Positions 7,903 to 15,546 of a stretch of 40,656 nt of DNA are shown in pieces. The DNA comes from CAKSQF01 sp964569225 (GTDB lineage Bacteria; Bacillota; Clostridia; Oscillospirales; CAG-272). Under the pieces are notes generated by a model that searched no databases, was not told the origin of the DNA, and saw nothing but the letters and a program-made list of their open reading frames with translations. Numbering within the stretch: the first letter of the stretch is position 1; each line of letters opens with the position of its first letter. The stretch covers positions 1-40,656 of the forward strand of contig CAZMTU010000005.1 of NCBI GenBank assembly GCA_964569225.1, given 5' to 3'. A program made the translations under genes and the position numbers.

Positions 7903-8970
7903 TCAGTTTCCGAATAAATCGGTTTGCATAGGGGAAGGAGCGGCTGAAGGCGAGGGGGGAGGATTAAAGGGAAGCCCCAAATGTTCGTAAGCAAGGCGGG
8001 TAGCGCAGCGCCCTCGGGGGGTGCGGGAGAGAAAACCGATCTGCATGAGGTACGGCTCATAAACATCCTCAATAGTGACCGCTTCCTCACCGATGGTGGC
8101 GGCCAGCGTTTCCAGTCCCACGGGACCGCCGCCATACAGCTTAATAATGGTTTGAAGCATGCGCCGGTCAATGTTGTCCAGTCCCAACGCGTCGATTTCC
8201 AGCGCGGTCAGAGCGGTGCGGGCGATTTTGCGGTCGATGATCCCGTCGCCCTTCACCTGAGCGAAGTCACGTACCCGTTTCAGCAGCCGGTTGGCGATTC
8301 GGGGAGTGCCGCGGGAACAGGCGGCGATCTGGGCCGCCCCGTCGGGAGTGATGGGCAGTTCTAAAATCTTAGCGGAGCGGGTCACGATTTTTGATAGCTC
8401 CTCCGGCGTGTACAGCTCCAGCTTCAGGAGCACTCCGAACCGGTCCCGAAGCGGGGTGGAAAGCTGTCCGGCGCGGGTAGTAGCGCCGATAAGGGTAAAA
8501 TGAGGCAGCTTCATGCGGAAGGAGCGGGCGGCAGGTCCCTTTCCTATGATAATATCGATTTCAAAATCCTCCATGGCGGGGTAGAGCACTTCTTCTACCG
8601 TTCGGGGCAGACGGTGGATTTCATCAATGAACAGAATATCGTTTTCCGCCAAATTGGTAAGCAGCGCCACCAGATCCCCCGCTTTTTCGATAGCGGGACC
8701 TGAGGTGATGCGGATATTGACATTCATTTCATTGGCGATGATGTTAGACAGGGTGGTTTTGCCCAGCCCGGGAGGTCCGTAGAGCAGCACATGATCCAGC
8801 ATTTCCCCTCTTTGGCGGGCGGCTTCAATATAAATTTTCAGGTTATCCTTTGCTTTCGCCTGCCCGATGTAGTCGTCCAGCGTTTTTGGACGCAGCGACA
8901 GCTCCGTTTCGCTGTCCTCCGCCGTGTACTCAGCGTCCATCATTCTTGACTCAATTTCAAAATCTTCCAT
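7903..8970 (-). CDS. ruvB: Holliday junction branch migration helicase RuvB
   Basis: A 355-residue AAA+ motor that drives branch migration with RuvA. Walker A GPPGLGKT is at residues 65-72, Walker B FIDEIH at about 114-119, sensor 1 is TLIGATTRAG, the arginine-finger region is LRDRFG, and the C-terminal winged helix contains the usual TPRGR motif. There is a short Pro/Ser-rich tail. It is separated from ruvA by 195 bases without a gene. The start at 8970 gives MEDFEIESRMM; an alternative ATG at the MMDAEYTAE position is possible. Confidence 0.96.
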   Translation of the reverse strand: MEDFEIESRMMDAEYTAEDSETELSLRPKTLDDYIGQAKAKDNLKIYIEAARQRGEMLDHVLLYGPPGLGKTTLSNIIANEMNVNIRITSGPAIEKAGDLVALLTNLAENDILFIDEIHRLPRTVEEVLYPAMEDFEIDIIIGKGPAARSFRMKLPHFTLIGATTRAGQLSTPLRDRFGVLLKLELYTPEELSKIVTRSAKILELPITPDGAAQIAACSRGTPRIANRLLKRVRDFAQVKGDGIIDRKIARTALTALEIDALGLDNIDRRMLQTIIKLYGGGPVGLETLAATIGEEAVTIEDVYEPYLMQIGFLSRTPRGRCATRLAYEHLGLPFNPPPSPSAAPSPMQTDLFGN

Positions 8971-9165
8971 GCTTTATTCAATACATTAGGGATGCTTCTT
9001 GAAGGAAGCTCTCCCAAAACCTTTCAAGAGCTTTTATATCAGAGAAAATACTTTTGAGGGCTGCTGATTTTGTTCAACCCTTATTGCTTTATTCGCTTTT
9101 GATTCGGAAAAACAGGCTCCTTAATAGCTTTTGGCACAGTTTAAAAGCCAAAACATGCGGTTGGT

Positions 9166-9771
9166 TTAATTTTTCATCAGCTTTTTGAGGGCTTCACGGA
9201 TCAGAGCTTCGGCGTCAGAAGCAGCGTCCAGTCCGCGCAGGGCATAGAGCGCTTCCTGACGGGTATAGCCCAGCACCATAAGAGCCGCTTCGGCGTCGGC
9301 AAGGGCGGAGGCAGGTTGACCGGGATTTGAGAGCAAATCGGTGTTCCCGTCTTCTGCTGAAAGCTCGGTTTTCAGCTTGTCCTTTAACTCCAACACTACT
9401 CTCGCGGCGGATTTAGCGCCTACCCCCTGCGCTTTGGCGATCGCTTTGGCGTCTCCGGTGGCAACGGCGATCGCCAGCTTTTCAGGGGTCAGCACCGACA
9501 GGATTGCCATGGCGGCTTTAGGACCGATGCCGGATACGCCGATCAGAAGCTTAAAGGTATTCTGCTCCTCCTCTGTGTAGAAGCCGAAAAGCTCCTGAGC
9601 ATCCTCCCGTACCGAAAAGTAGGTATACAGCTTGGCGTTCTGCCCTTCCTTGCCGGACAGCTTGCCCAGCGTAGTAGCGGAAACAGTGAGTCTGTAGCCT
9701 ACGCCGCCCGCGTCAATGACTGCGGTAGACAGCCGTGCCATGATCAGTGTGCCTGAAATATAGTAATACAT
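9166..9771 (-). CDS. ruvA: Holliday junction DNA helicase subunit RuvA
   Basis: A 201-residue protein of normal length. It has an N-terminal OB fold (MYYYISGTL; GGVGYRLTVS), two central helix-hairpin-helix motifs (GVSGIGPKAAMAIL and QGVGAKSAARVVLELKDKL), a flexible acidic linker and a C-terminal three-helix RuvB-binding domain (ALMVLGYTRQEALYAL). AAGGAG lies 8 bases before the ATG. It follows ruvC in the order ruvC-ruvA-ruvB. Confidence 0.96.
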   Translation of the reverse strand: MYYYISGTLIMARLSTAVIDAGGVGYRLTVSATTLGKLSGKEGQNAKLYTYFSVREDAQELFGFYTEEEQNTFKLLIGVSGIGPKAAMAILSVLTPEKLAIAVATGDAKAIAKAQGVGAKSAARVVLELKDKLKTELSAEDGNTDLLSNPGQPASALADAEAALMVLGYTRQEALYALRGLDAASDAEALIREALKKLMKN

Positions 9772-10039
9772 AAGCGCGCTCCTTAGGGGCTTCTTTCAAA
9801 ATTTTTTTGTTCAGTGTAATAACCGTTCTGTTGAGCCAAAAACAAGTTTGCTTTAGATTTAAGCGGCGCAAAAGATTTAGTTTAAGAATTGTTTTATTAA
9901 ACGGCGGCGAAATCGGCTGATGAGCGGTTTTTAAAATCCTTAAATTTTTGAGACGCTCAGCAGAGGAATGAGCTGCGGACAATAAAGCATTATTTATGGA
10001 ACGCACATGTGGTGATGTTTGCAGACGGCGTTCGCGTTT

Positions 10040-10540
10040 TCACTTGATATTATAGAAATTTTTCAGACGGCTGCCGCCTGTATGAGCGTGGCAAATGGCA
10101 ATGGCAAGCGCGTCGCAGGTATCGTCCAGTTTAGGCGCCTGCCGCAATCCTAAAATAGTACGCACCATGAGAATCACCTGTGCCTTCTCGGCTTTGCCGT
10201 AGCCTACCACCGATTGTTTGACTTGCAGAGGGGTATATTCAAAAAATTCACAGCCCGATTGGGCAATCGCCAGCAAAATTACGCCTCGCGCTTCGGCAAC
10301 ACTGATGCCGGTGGTGATGTTGGTATTAAAAAACAGCTCCTCCACTGCTACCGCGTCCGGATGATAGCGGGTGAGCAGAGCAGTCAGTTCACTGTAAATT
10401 TTCGCAAGCCGCTGTGCTATCGGGGTATGCGCGGGGGTTTCAATCGCGCCGTGCGCCAGTGTGGCAAAGCGTCCGTTCCTGTAGTCGATCACACCATAGC
10501 CTACGATCGCCAGTCCCGGGTCAATTCCGAAAATAATCAT
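10040..10540 (-). CDS. ruvC: Holliday junction resolvase RuvC
   Basis: 166 residues from the ATG at 10540, which has AGAAGGA 7 bases upstream. The frame is open further upstream, but the start MIIFGIDPG matches the family. All four catalytic acidic residues are present: Asp7, Glu68, Asp140 and Asp143, equivalent to E. coli D7/E66/D138/D141. RuvC cuts four-way junctions symmetrically. It is the first gene of ruvC-ruvA-ruvB, with a promoter at 10590-10618. Confidence 0.95.
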   Translation of the reverse strand: MIIFGIDPGLAIVGYGVIDYRNGRFATLAHGAIETPAHTPIAQRLAKIYSELTALLTRYHPDAVAVEELFFNTNITTGISVAEARGVILLAIAQSGCEFFEYTPLQVKQSVVGYGKAEKAQVILMVRTILGLRQAPKLDDTCDALAIAICHAHTGGSRLKNFYNIK

Positions 10541-10589
10541 GTTTTGATCCTTCTTATGAGGAATAATCCCCCACTTTAGTTTCCTGTCC

Positions 10590-10618
10590 ATTTTATCACA
10601 AAATTCCCCGTCCGTCAA
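10590..10618 (-). promoter_or_regulatory. Sigma-A promoter of ruvCAB
   Basis: On the minus strand TTGACG (10618-10613) and TAAAAT (10595-10590) are separated by 17 bases, about 50 bases upstream of the ruvC ATG. Confidence 0.7.
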
Positions 10619-11139
10619 TGCTTTTTGAGGGAATTCGCGGAAAAGAAAAAAGCCGCTGTTTGAGCGGATCGGAGCGCGGACAAAGAGGCTTTAAAAAATA
10701 ATAGAAGCTGTCATTTTACACGAAAGCTTTCGTCCGCCTTTTTAATAAAGACTGTGCATTCAAGGGCGCGCGGCCTTTGAACGCGCAGTCTGCAAAATTT
10801 TTCAGCGCTTCTTTTTTGGGCAAGCTTTTGTGTTCCAAACAGCTATTTTGAACATGCGTCTATTGACTAAGAAAAAGCGGATTTGAATTGGTGCGTTTTG
10901 AAAATTCACAATGAACTTTGCGGTTTTTTACGGTGCCTGATCGAGCGGTGAGATTCTTCCGCACGCTTCTTTCCCCTAAGAAAAAGAAAAAATCTTATTT
11001 CCCTATTTCTATCGCCGTTTGGCACGTACCAACCCAAAAGAGCGGCATTACTACGGGGCGATCGCACTATATGATTTCAACTAATTTTTTGCAAAGCGAC
11101 ACAAGGTCATAGCGAATTCCCGCGCGGCTTCGCCAGCTT
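10619..11139. other. Gene-free interval upstream of ruvC
   Basis: No supportable gene is visible. It contains a CGAAAGCTTTCG palindrome near 10720, a long imperfect hairpin at 10749-10791, and AT-rich sequence with short unconvincing frames. An undetected small RNA cannot be excluded. Confidence 0.5.
10749..10791. other. Long imperfect hairpin
   Basis: AGACTG pairs with CAGTCT, continues through TGC/GCG and TTC/GAA and closes with AAGG/CCTT around a GC-rich loop, giving roughly 16 paired positions. A short T-run follows at about 10797 on the plus strand. It may be an orphan terminator or part of a small RNA. Confidence 0.4.
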
Positions 11140-11313
11140 CTATCGTTTCATGGTTATCTTTCCTTCGGCTTTCAGCTTGTCCATCACTTCAGGAAAAAAG
11201 GGGATGATCATTTTGTTCGTTTTAAAAGGCTCGTCCAAAAAAGAAATGGGATTTATTTTTGCAGTTTTGTTATCATTAACCTCCAATATTGAATACTTGT
11301 TTTTCATAATCAT
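11140..11313 (-). CDS. Possible 57-residue protein, unrecognised
   Basis: A frame from ATG 11313 (MIMKNKYSILEVND...) ends at 11140 with a Lys-rich C-terminus (KLKAEGKITMKR). The frame is open to 11373, but that upstream part lies in the galE terminator hairpin, so 11313 is a more sensible start. The Shine-Dalgarno sequence is weak. The sequence looks protein-like (ordered hydrophobic and charged pattern, no repeats) but I do not recognise a family. It could be a remnant of a larger gene. Confidence 0.3.
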   Translation of the reverse strand: MIMKNKYSILEVNDNKTAKINPISFLDEPFKTNKMIIPFFPEVMDKLKAEGKITMKR

Positions 11314-11346
11314 GCCGCTTATTTTACCTATTAAAAAGTTTTTGGC

Positions 11347-11396
11347 GGTCTTTTTGAGCGGGACCTTTTTCAAAAAGAGTCCCGCTCAAAAAGACC
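11347..11396 (-). terminator. galE terminator, long inverted repeat
   Basis: GGTCTTTTTGAGCGGGAC is repeated inverted (GTCCCGCTCAAAAAGACC) around a TTTTT/AAAAA core, giving a stem of about 24 bp with one imperfection just downstream of galE. It works as a strong hairpin in either orientation. Confidence 0.75.
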
Positions 11397-11415
11397 TGTT
11401 GCCGGTCCAAATCGG

Positions 11416-12411
11416 TTATTTTTGCTTGCTGATAAAATTCCAGCTGTCCCTGCACATATCGCTCAACGTCTTTTCCGCAGACCAATTCAGTACTTCCTTG
11501 GCCTTATCGGTGGACGCGTAGCAGGTGGCGATGTCGCCCGCCCGGCGGGGCGCGATCTCATAGGGGATCTTTACGCCGCTGGCATCTTCAAATGCCTTTA
11601 CAATATCCAGTACGCTGCTGCCCTTGCCGGTGCCGAGATTCACCGTCAGAACGCCCGAATGGCTTTCCAGATAGCGCAGTGCGGACAAATGTCCCTTTGC
11701 CAGATCGACCACATGAATGTAATCCCGTACACCGGTGCCGTCAGGGGTGTCATAGTCGTTGCCGAACACATTCAGCCGGGGCAGCTTGCCCACTGCCACT
11801 TTGCAGATATAGGGCATCAGATTGTTAGGGATACCGTTAGGATCCTCCCCCAGCAGCCCGCTTTCATGGGCGCCGATGGGGTTGAAATAGCGCAGCAGCG
11901 CTACCGCCATATCGGGGATGGCAGTCGCGATATCGCGGAGCATAATTTCCTGCATAAACTTGGTCTGACCGTAGGGATTGGTTGCTGAGGTGGGCATATC
12001 TTCCGTATAGGGAGCGATATTGTGCGCGCCGTATACAGTAGCGGATGAAGAAAAGACAAATTTCCTGCACTCATAACGGCGCATGACTTCCAGCAGGGTC
12101 AGTGTGCCGACCAGATTGTTGGTATAGTATTCCAACGGCTTCTCTACACTTTCACCTACCGCCTTCAGTCCGGCAAAGTGAATCACGGCGTCAATACGGT
12201 TGCGGCTGAAAATGCGTTCCAGCGCTTCCCGGTCGCAGACGTCCGCTTCATAAAATTTAGGCGTAATGTCGGTAATAGAAGCGATCTTTTCTACCGCGTC
12301 CGCTTTGGAATTTACCAAATTGTCAATGATGACCACTTCATAGCCGCTTTTTTGCAGCTCCACCACAGTGTGAGAACCGATGTAGCCGGTTCCGCCTGTT
12401 ACAAGTATCAT
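11416..12411 (-). CDS. galE: UDP-glucose 4-epimerase
   Basis: 331 residues from the ATG at 12411 (MILVTGGTGYIGSH), which has AGAGG 7 bases upstream. It interconverts UDP-glucose and UDP-galactose using bound NAD. The GxxGxxG motif is at residues 6-12, the Ser triad at 121-123, and the catalytic YxxxK is Tyr147/Lys151. The segment TNPYGQTKFMQE and RYFNPIGAHESGLLGEDP are classic GalE. It has its own promoter and terminator, so it is monocistronic, and is divergent from the M23 gene. Confidence 0.95.
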   Translation of the reverse strand: MILVTGGTGYIGSHTVVELQKSGYEVVIIDNLVNSKADAVEKIASITDITPKFYEADVCDREALERIFSRNRIDAVIHFAGLKAVGESVEKPLEYYTNNLVGTLTLLEVMRRYECRKFVFSSSATVYGAHNIAPYTEDMPTSATNPYGQTKFMQEIMLRDIATAIPDMAVALLRYFNPIGAHESGLLGEDPNGIPNNLMPYICKVAVGKLPRLNVFGNDYDTPDGTGVRDYIHVVDLAKGHLSALRYLESHSGVLTVNLGTGKGSSVLDIVKAFEDASGVKIPYEIAPRRAGDIATCYASTDKAKEVLNWSAEKTLSDMCRDSWNFISKQK

Positions 12412-12467
12412 ATCAGAACCTCTTTCTTTCAAAATTCACAGATAAGTTGCAGATTTTCTTTTCTTTA

Positions 12468-12496
12468 ATTATAGCGTTTTTTATTTGCTTCGTCAA
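12468..12496 (-). promoter_or_regulatory. Sigma-A promoter of galE
   Basis: On the minus strand TTGACG (12496-12491), a 17-base spacer and TATAAT (12473-12468). It lies about 57 bases before the galE ATG. Confidence 0.85.
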
Positions 12497-12526
12497 GCAG
12501 ATCGGTAAAAAAATAGCGCCGTATAT

Positions 12527-12555
12527 GTATAATTTTTTCCATGCGGGTGAAAATA
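12527..12555 (+). promoter_or_regulatory. Candidate forespore-type promoter of the M23 gene
   Basis: GTATA (12527-12531), 14 bases, then GGTGAAAATA (12546-12555), which fits the sigma-F -10 consensus GGnnAnAnTA. The spacer is slightly shorter than usual. A TATAAT hexamer overlaps at 12528-12533 but has no matching -35 (GTAAAA at 12505), so a sigma-A promoter looks weaker. Confidence 0.4.
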
Positions 12556-12589
12556 GCAATACAATCAAAGCAAAAAGGAAGGAATCTAT

Positions 12590-13261
12590 ATGAATAATAA
12601 GTCATTCCGTATTTCTGACAAATCACTGCATATCGCATTGGTGGTAGGAAGCTGTCTTTTGGCTGCCACTATCCTTGCGCTCACGATCGCTGTGGGGGTT
12701 AGTCACCGCCGCGAAAAAAACGTGCCTGTAACCACTGATCCCGTCCAGACGCTGCCGCCAGCGACTACCGATGACGCTTCTTCTACCGGTACCAAGCCTA
12801 CAACGCCGACCATTGACACAATGACCTTCGTGCTGCCTGTGGAAGGCGCACTTTTGCAGGTACACGATCTTCAAACGCTGGCGTACAGCGTTACCATGCA
12901 GGACTACCGGGTTCACAGCGGCATTGATATTGAAACCGAAGCCGGCGCCGCGGTCAATGCCTGTGCTTCCGGAACGGTGTCCAAAATTTATGCGGATGCG
13001 CTCATGGGTAACTGTATCGTGATTGATCACGGCAACGGTGTGGAATCAGTTTACAGAAATCTGGACGATACGCTGCCCGAAGGGCTTGCCGTAGGCAGCA
13101 GCGTGAAGGCAGGACAGCTCATCGGGGCGGTGGGTGAAAGCGCTATTATTGAGATCGGCGACCGCCCTCATCTGCATTTTGAATTGATGAACAATGGCAG
13201 TCAGGTAAACCCTGCCGAATATCTGGATTATCAGTTGGTGTCCGAGCAGGTAGAGGATTGA
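12590..13261 (+). CDS. M23/LytM peptidase, SpoIIQ-like
   Basis: A 223-residue protein with a short cytoplasmic start, one transmembrane helix (about 15-37), a Thr/Pro-rich linker (45-75) and a C-terminal LytM/M23 domain (about 80-212). The zinc and catalytic residues are intact: His109/Asp113 (HSGID) and the HxH pair His194/His196 (HLHFEL). M23 enzymes cut peptidoglycan peptide cross-links. Size and topology match clostridial SpoIIQ, the forespore partner of SpoIIIAH in the engulfment channel, and the upstream GGTGAAAATA box supports forespore expression. The SpoIIQ call is inference; a generic cell-wall endopeptidase is the alternative. Confidence 0.85.
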   Translation: MNNKSFRISDKSLHIALVVGSCLLAATILALTIAVGVSHRREKNVPVTTDPVQTLPPATTDDASSTGTKPTTPTIDTMTFVLPVEGALLQVHDLQTLAYSVTMQDYRVHSGIDIETEAGAAVNACASGTVSKIYADALMGNCIVIDHGNGVESVYRNLDDTLPEGLAVGSSVKAGQLIGAVGESAIIEIGDRPHLHFELMNNGSQVNPAEYLDYQLVSEQVED

Positions 13262-13277
13262 AGTTGAATAAAGCAAG

Positions 13278-13304
13278 GCGGGCGCTTCTCAAGGAAGCGC
13301 TCGC
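13278..13304. terminator. Hairpin after the M23 gene
   Basis: GCGGGCGCTTC and GAAGCGCTCGC form an 11-bp stem (one G-T pair) with loop TCAAG, 16 bases after the M23 stop. The hairpin at 13989-14015 is its reverse complement with one base changed. Confidence 0.65.
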
Positions 13305-13350
13305 TTAGATTGAAGACAAAAACCTATTGGGGCTTTGCTCCAAACCTTAT

Positions 13351-13915
13351 TTAGGGGACTTTTTTAAAAAAGTCCCCTCAGTCTGTCGAGAAAGTCGAGA
13401 ATAAATTGCGCTGTTCATTAAAATACACAAATTCGTTTGTGAGCTTTTTCTCTTGCCTAAAAAGGCCCAAGAGAAAAAGCTCACAAAAAGAGAAAGGCCG
13501 GGCATTTCGCCCTCTGCGGAGGGCGGCTTAGGGCTTCGCCCTAAGAACCCACGACCTTTTGAGAAAAGGTCGATCAAAACTTTTTTGCAAGCTGCCAAAC
13601 AATTATAGTTTTTCGAAAGCTTTAGGGGACTTTTTAAAAAAGTCCCCTCAGTCTGTCGAGAAAGTCGAGAATAAATTGCGCTATTCATTAAAATACCAAA
13701 TTTGTTTGTCCGCTTTTTCTCTTGCTTAAAAAGGCCCAAGAGAAAAAGCTCACAAAAAGAGAAAGGCCGGATATTTCGCCCTCTGCGGAGGGCGGCTTAG
13801 GGCTTCGCCCTAAGAACCCACGACCTTTTGAGAAAAGGTCGATCAAAACTTTTTGCAGGCTGCTAAACAATTATAGTTTTTCGAAAGCTTTAGGGGACTT
13901 TTTAAAAAAGTCCCC
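13351..13915 (+). repeat. Tandem array: two ~270-bp hairpin-chain units plus a third head
   Basis: Unit 1 starts at 13351, unit 2 at 13622 (period 271) and a third copy of only the head hairpin starts at 13890 (period 268). Each unit is a chain of hairpins: AGGGGACTTTTT/AAAAAGTCCCCT; AGCTTTTTCTCTTG/CAAGAGAAAAAGCT; GCCCTC/GAGGGC; TTAGGGC/GCCCTAA; ACCTTTT/AAAAGGT. It ends with AACAATTATAGTTTTTCGA. Units differ by a few substitutions and single-base indels, so the duplication is not brand new. Confidence 0.92.
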
Positions 13916-13988
13916 TAAAAATCTTCAAAAATATTTAAATAAATGGTGTATTTCTATGTTTTAAAGCTTGATTTTTTCTACACGCCGG

Positions 13989-14015
13989 GCGGGCGCTTCC
14001 TTGAGAAGCGCCCGC
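13989..14015. terminator. Hairpin closing the repeat cluster
   Basis: GCGGGCGCTTC and GAAGCGCCCGC form an 11-bp perfect stem with loop CTTGA, followed by TTTT. It is the inverted twin of 13278-13304. Confidence 0.65.
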
Positions 14016-14193
14016 TTTTAGCTTAGTTTGCATAATTCGCTCCTGCAAGAACCGTGTATGGCGGAGCGGCAGATCTTTTTAAGAAACATGATAGGTTCAG
14101 CCCGAAAAGTATTTTTAGCTGCTATAAAAGTTCTTTGCGCGGCTTTTAGGGAAGCGGCTTTAGGATAAAGCAAAGCAGCTTTGGGATAAGGCT

Positions 14194-14225
14194 AAAGGGA
14201 AACCTCTTTCAGGAAGCTTCCCTTT
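14194..14225 (-). terminator. dapL terminator
   Basis: AAAGGGAAG and a matching CCCTTT side form an imperfect hairpin 5 bases after the dapL stop. A similar AAAGGGAG hairpin follows the glutamate synthase operon at 18714-18745. Confidence 0.55.
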
Positions 14226-14230
14226 ATAAA

Positions 14231-15415
14231 TCAACCTAACAGTTTTTCAATTCTCGCCATTGCTTCCGCCGTGCGGTCCGCGTCTCCGAAGCCGGAGAGC
14301 CGGAAAAAGCCCTCTCCGTTTACGCCGAAGCCTTCGCCGGGGGTACCCACTACATGGGCATTCTCCAACAAATAATCAAAGAATTCCCAGCTGCCCATGC
14401 CGTTCGGGCACTTCAGCCAGATGTAGGGGGAATTCTTACCGCCGGTATAAGGGATCTCCAGCTTGTCAAAGGTACGCATCATTACCGCTGTATTGCGCTT
14501 GTAGTAGGCGATGTTTTCAAGCGTCTGACGGTAGCCGTTCTCAGTGAAGACAGCCGCGGCGCCCCGCTGAATGATGTGAGCGGTACCATTGAATTTGGTG
14601 GATTGACGGCGCTTCCACATGGAGAGCAGTGAAACACCTTCCCGGATCAGTTCCTTTGGAATGACTGTGTAACCGCAGCGGGTTCCGGTGAAGCCCGCCG
14701 TTTTAGAGAAGGAGCAGAACTCAATAGCGCAGGTCCGGGCACCTTCAATCTCAAAAATAGAACGGGGCAGCCCCTCTTCCTCTACAAAAATCTCATAGGC
14801 TGCATCGTACAGAATCACAGCGTCTTTGGCGTTGGCAAAATCAACCCACTTTTTTAGCTGTGCCCGGTTATAGCAGGCGCCGGTGGGATTGTTGGGGGAG
14901 CAGAGGTAAAAGAGATCGCCTTCCAATTTCTCGTCAGGCATGGGCAAAAAGCCGTTTTCGGGTGTACCGTCCATGTAAATAACCTTTCTGCCATCCATAA
15001 TGTTGGAATCGAGATAGACCGGATAGACCGGATCGGGAATGACTACCGTGTTATTCACTGAAAAAATGTCCAGAATATTGGCAACATCTTCTTTTGCACC
15101 GCAGGTGACATTGATCTCTTCGGTATCTAACTCTACCCCCATATGATTTTTATAGTGAGAAGCAATGGCGGAAAGCAGATAAGGCTCGCCGTAGTAATCG
15201 GGATAGCCCTTGAAGGTTTCCTTCACACCCATTTCCTGTACGGCTGCAGTCATAGCGTCTACCGATGCCTTGCACAGAGGGAGCGTGACGTCGCCGATGC
15301 CCATCTTGATAATGTCGGCTTCGGGATGAGCTGCCGCGTATTCCTTCATCTTTTTGCCAATGGTTGCGAACAAGTATGACTGTTTCAGATTCTTGTAATG
15401 TTCGTTGATTTTCAT
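14231..15415 (-). CDS. dapL: LL-diaminopimelate aminotransferase
   Basis: 394 residues from the ATG at 15415 (MKINEHYKNLKQSYLF), which has AGAGG 8 bases upstream. A GTG three codons earlier is less likely. It is a PLP enzyme that converts tetrahydrodipicolinate directly to LL-diaminopimelate, bypassing succinylated or acetylated intermediates. Signature segments: IIKMGIGDVTLPLC near the N-terminus, GYPDYYGEPYL, IPDPVYPVYLDSN, CSPNNPTGACYN, and the PLP-binding lysine in SFSKTAGFTGTRCGYTV. It follows dapF, giving the last two steps to meso-DAP in one transcript. Confidence 0.96.
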   Translation of the reverse strand: MKINEHYKNLKQSYLFATIGKKMKEYAAAHPEADIIKMGIGDVTLPLCKASVDAMTAAVQEMGVKETFKGYPDYYGEPYLLSAIASHYKNHMGVELDTEEINVTCGAKEDVANILDIFSVNNTVVIPDPVYPVYLDSNIMDGRKVIYMDGTPENGFLPMPDEKLEGDLFYLCSPNNPTGACYNRAQLKKWVDFANAKDAVILYDAAYEIFVEEEGLPRSIFEIEGARTCAIEFCSFSKTAGFTGTRCGYTVIPKELIREGVSLLSMWKRRQSTKFNGTAHIIQRGAAAVFTENGYRQTLENIAYYKRNTAVMMRTFDKLEIPYTGGKNSPYIWLKCPNGMGSWEFFDYLLENAHVVGTPGEGFGVNGEGFFRLSGFGDADRTAEAMARIEKLLG

Positions 15416-15463
15416 TTTTTGCACCTCTTTTTTATATAATCAAGGGCGTTGCCCTTGAAGCTG

Positions 15464-15489
15464 CCGAACCTTTTTCAAAAAGGGCTCGG
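15464..15489 (-). terminator. Hairpins between dapF and dapL
   Basis: CCGA..CCTTTTT pairs with AAAAAGGG..TCGG (15464-15489), and a second hairpin CAAGGGC/GCCCTTG lies at 15441-15457, within the 131-base dapF-dapL gap. They could attenuate or process the dicistronic mRNA. Confidence 0.45.
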
Positions 15490-15546
15490 ATTTCCCCAAA
15501 ATTTTTATCAGAAACTTTTTAAGAGCGATTTCTGAACAAGTACGCC

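Larger units (their letters stand above)
13262..14230. other. Gene-free hairpin and repeat cluster
   Basis: There is no real gene in nearly 970 bases. The interval holds the M23 gene's downstream hairpin, two tandem ~270-bp units, a third copy of the hairpin that opens each unit, a second outer hairpin that is the reverse complement of the first, a diverged relative of the 104-bp repeat near 14095-14155, and the dapL terminator. Open frames across the units are by-products of the repeats. Confidence 0.8.

Noticed and set aside
7761..8171. N-terminal extension of the methyltransferase frame into ruvB
   Set aside because: The extension overlaps ruvB out of frame, has Pro/Leu-rich noise and no family similarity; the methyltransferase pattern begins at residue MFISSKW (7760).
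9772..10039. A 97-residue frame between ruvC and ruvA
   Set aside because: Unlike any protein, low-complexity Leu/Arg/Asn content, overlaps ruvA; no ribosome binding site.
13347..13964. Open frames of 60-130 residues over the tandem repeat, on both strands
   Set aside because: They consist of the repeat translated; no ribosome binding sites, and frames shift between units (periods 271 and 268).
13278..14015. Possible CRISPR array
   Set aside because: Units are ~270 bp without short regularly spaced direct repeats and unique spacers, and no cas genes are nearby.
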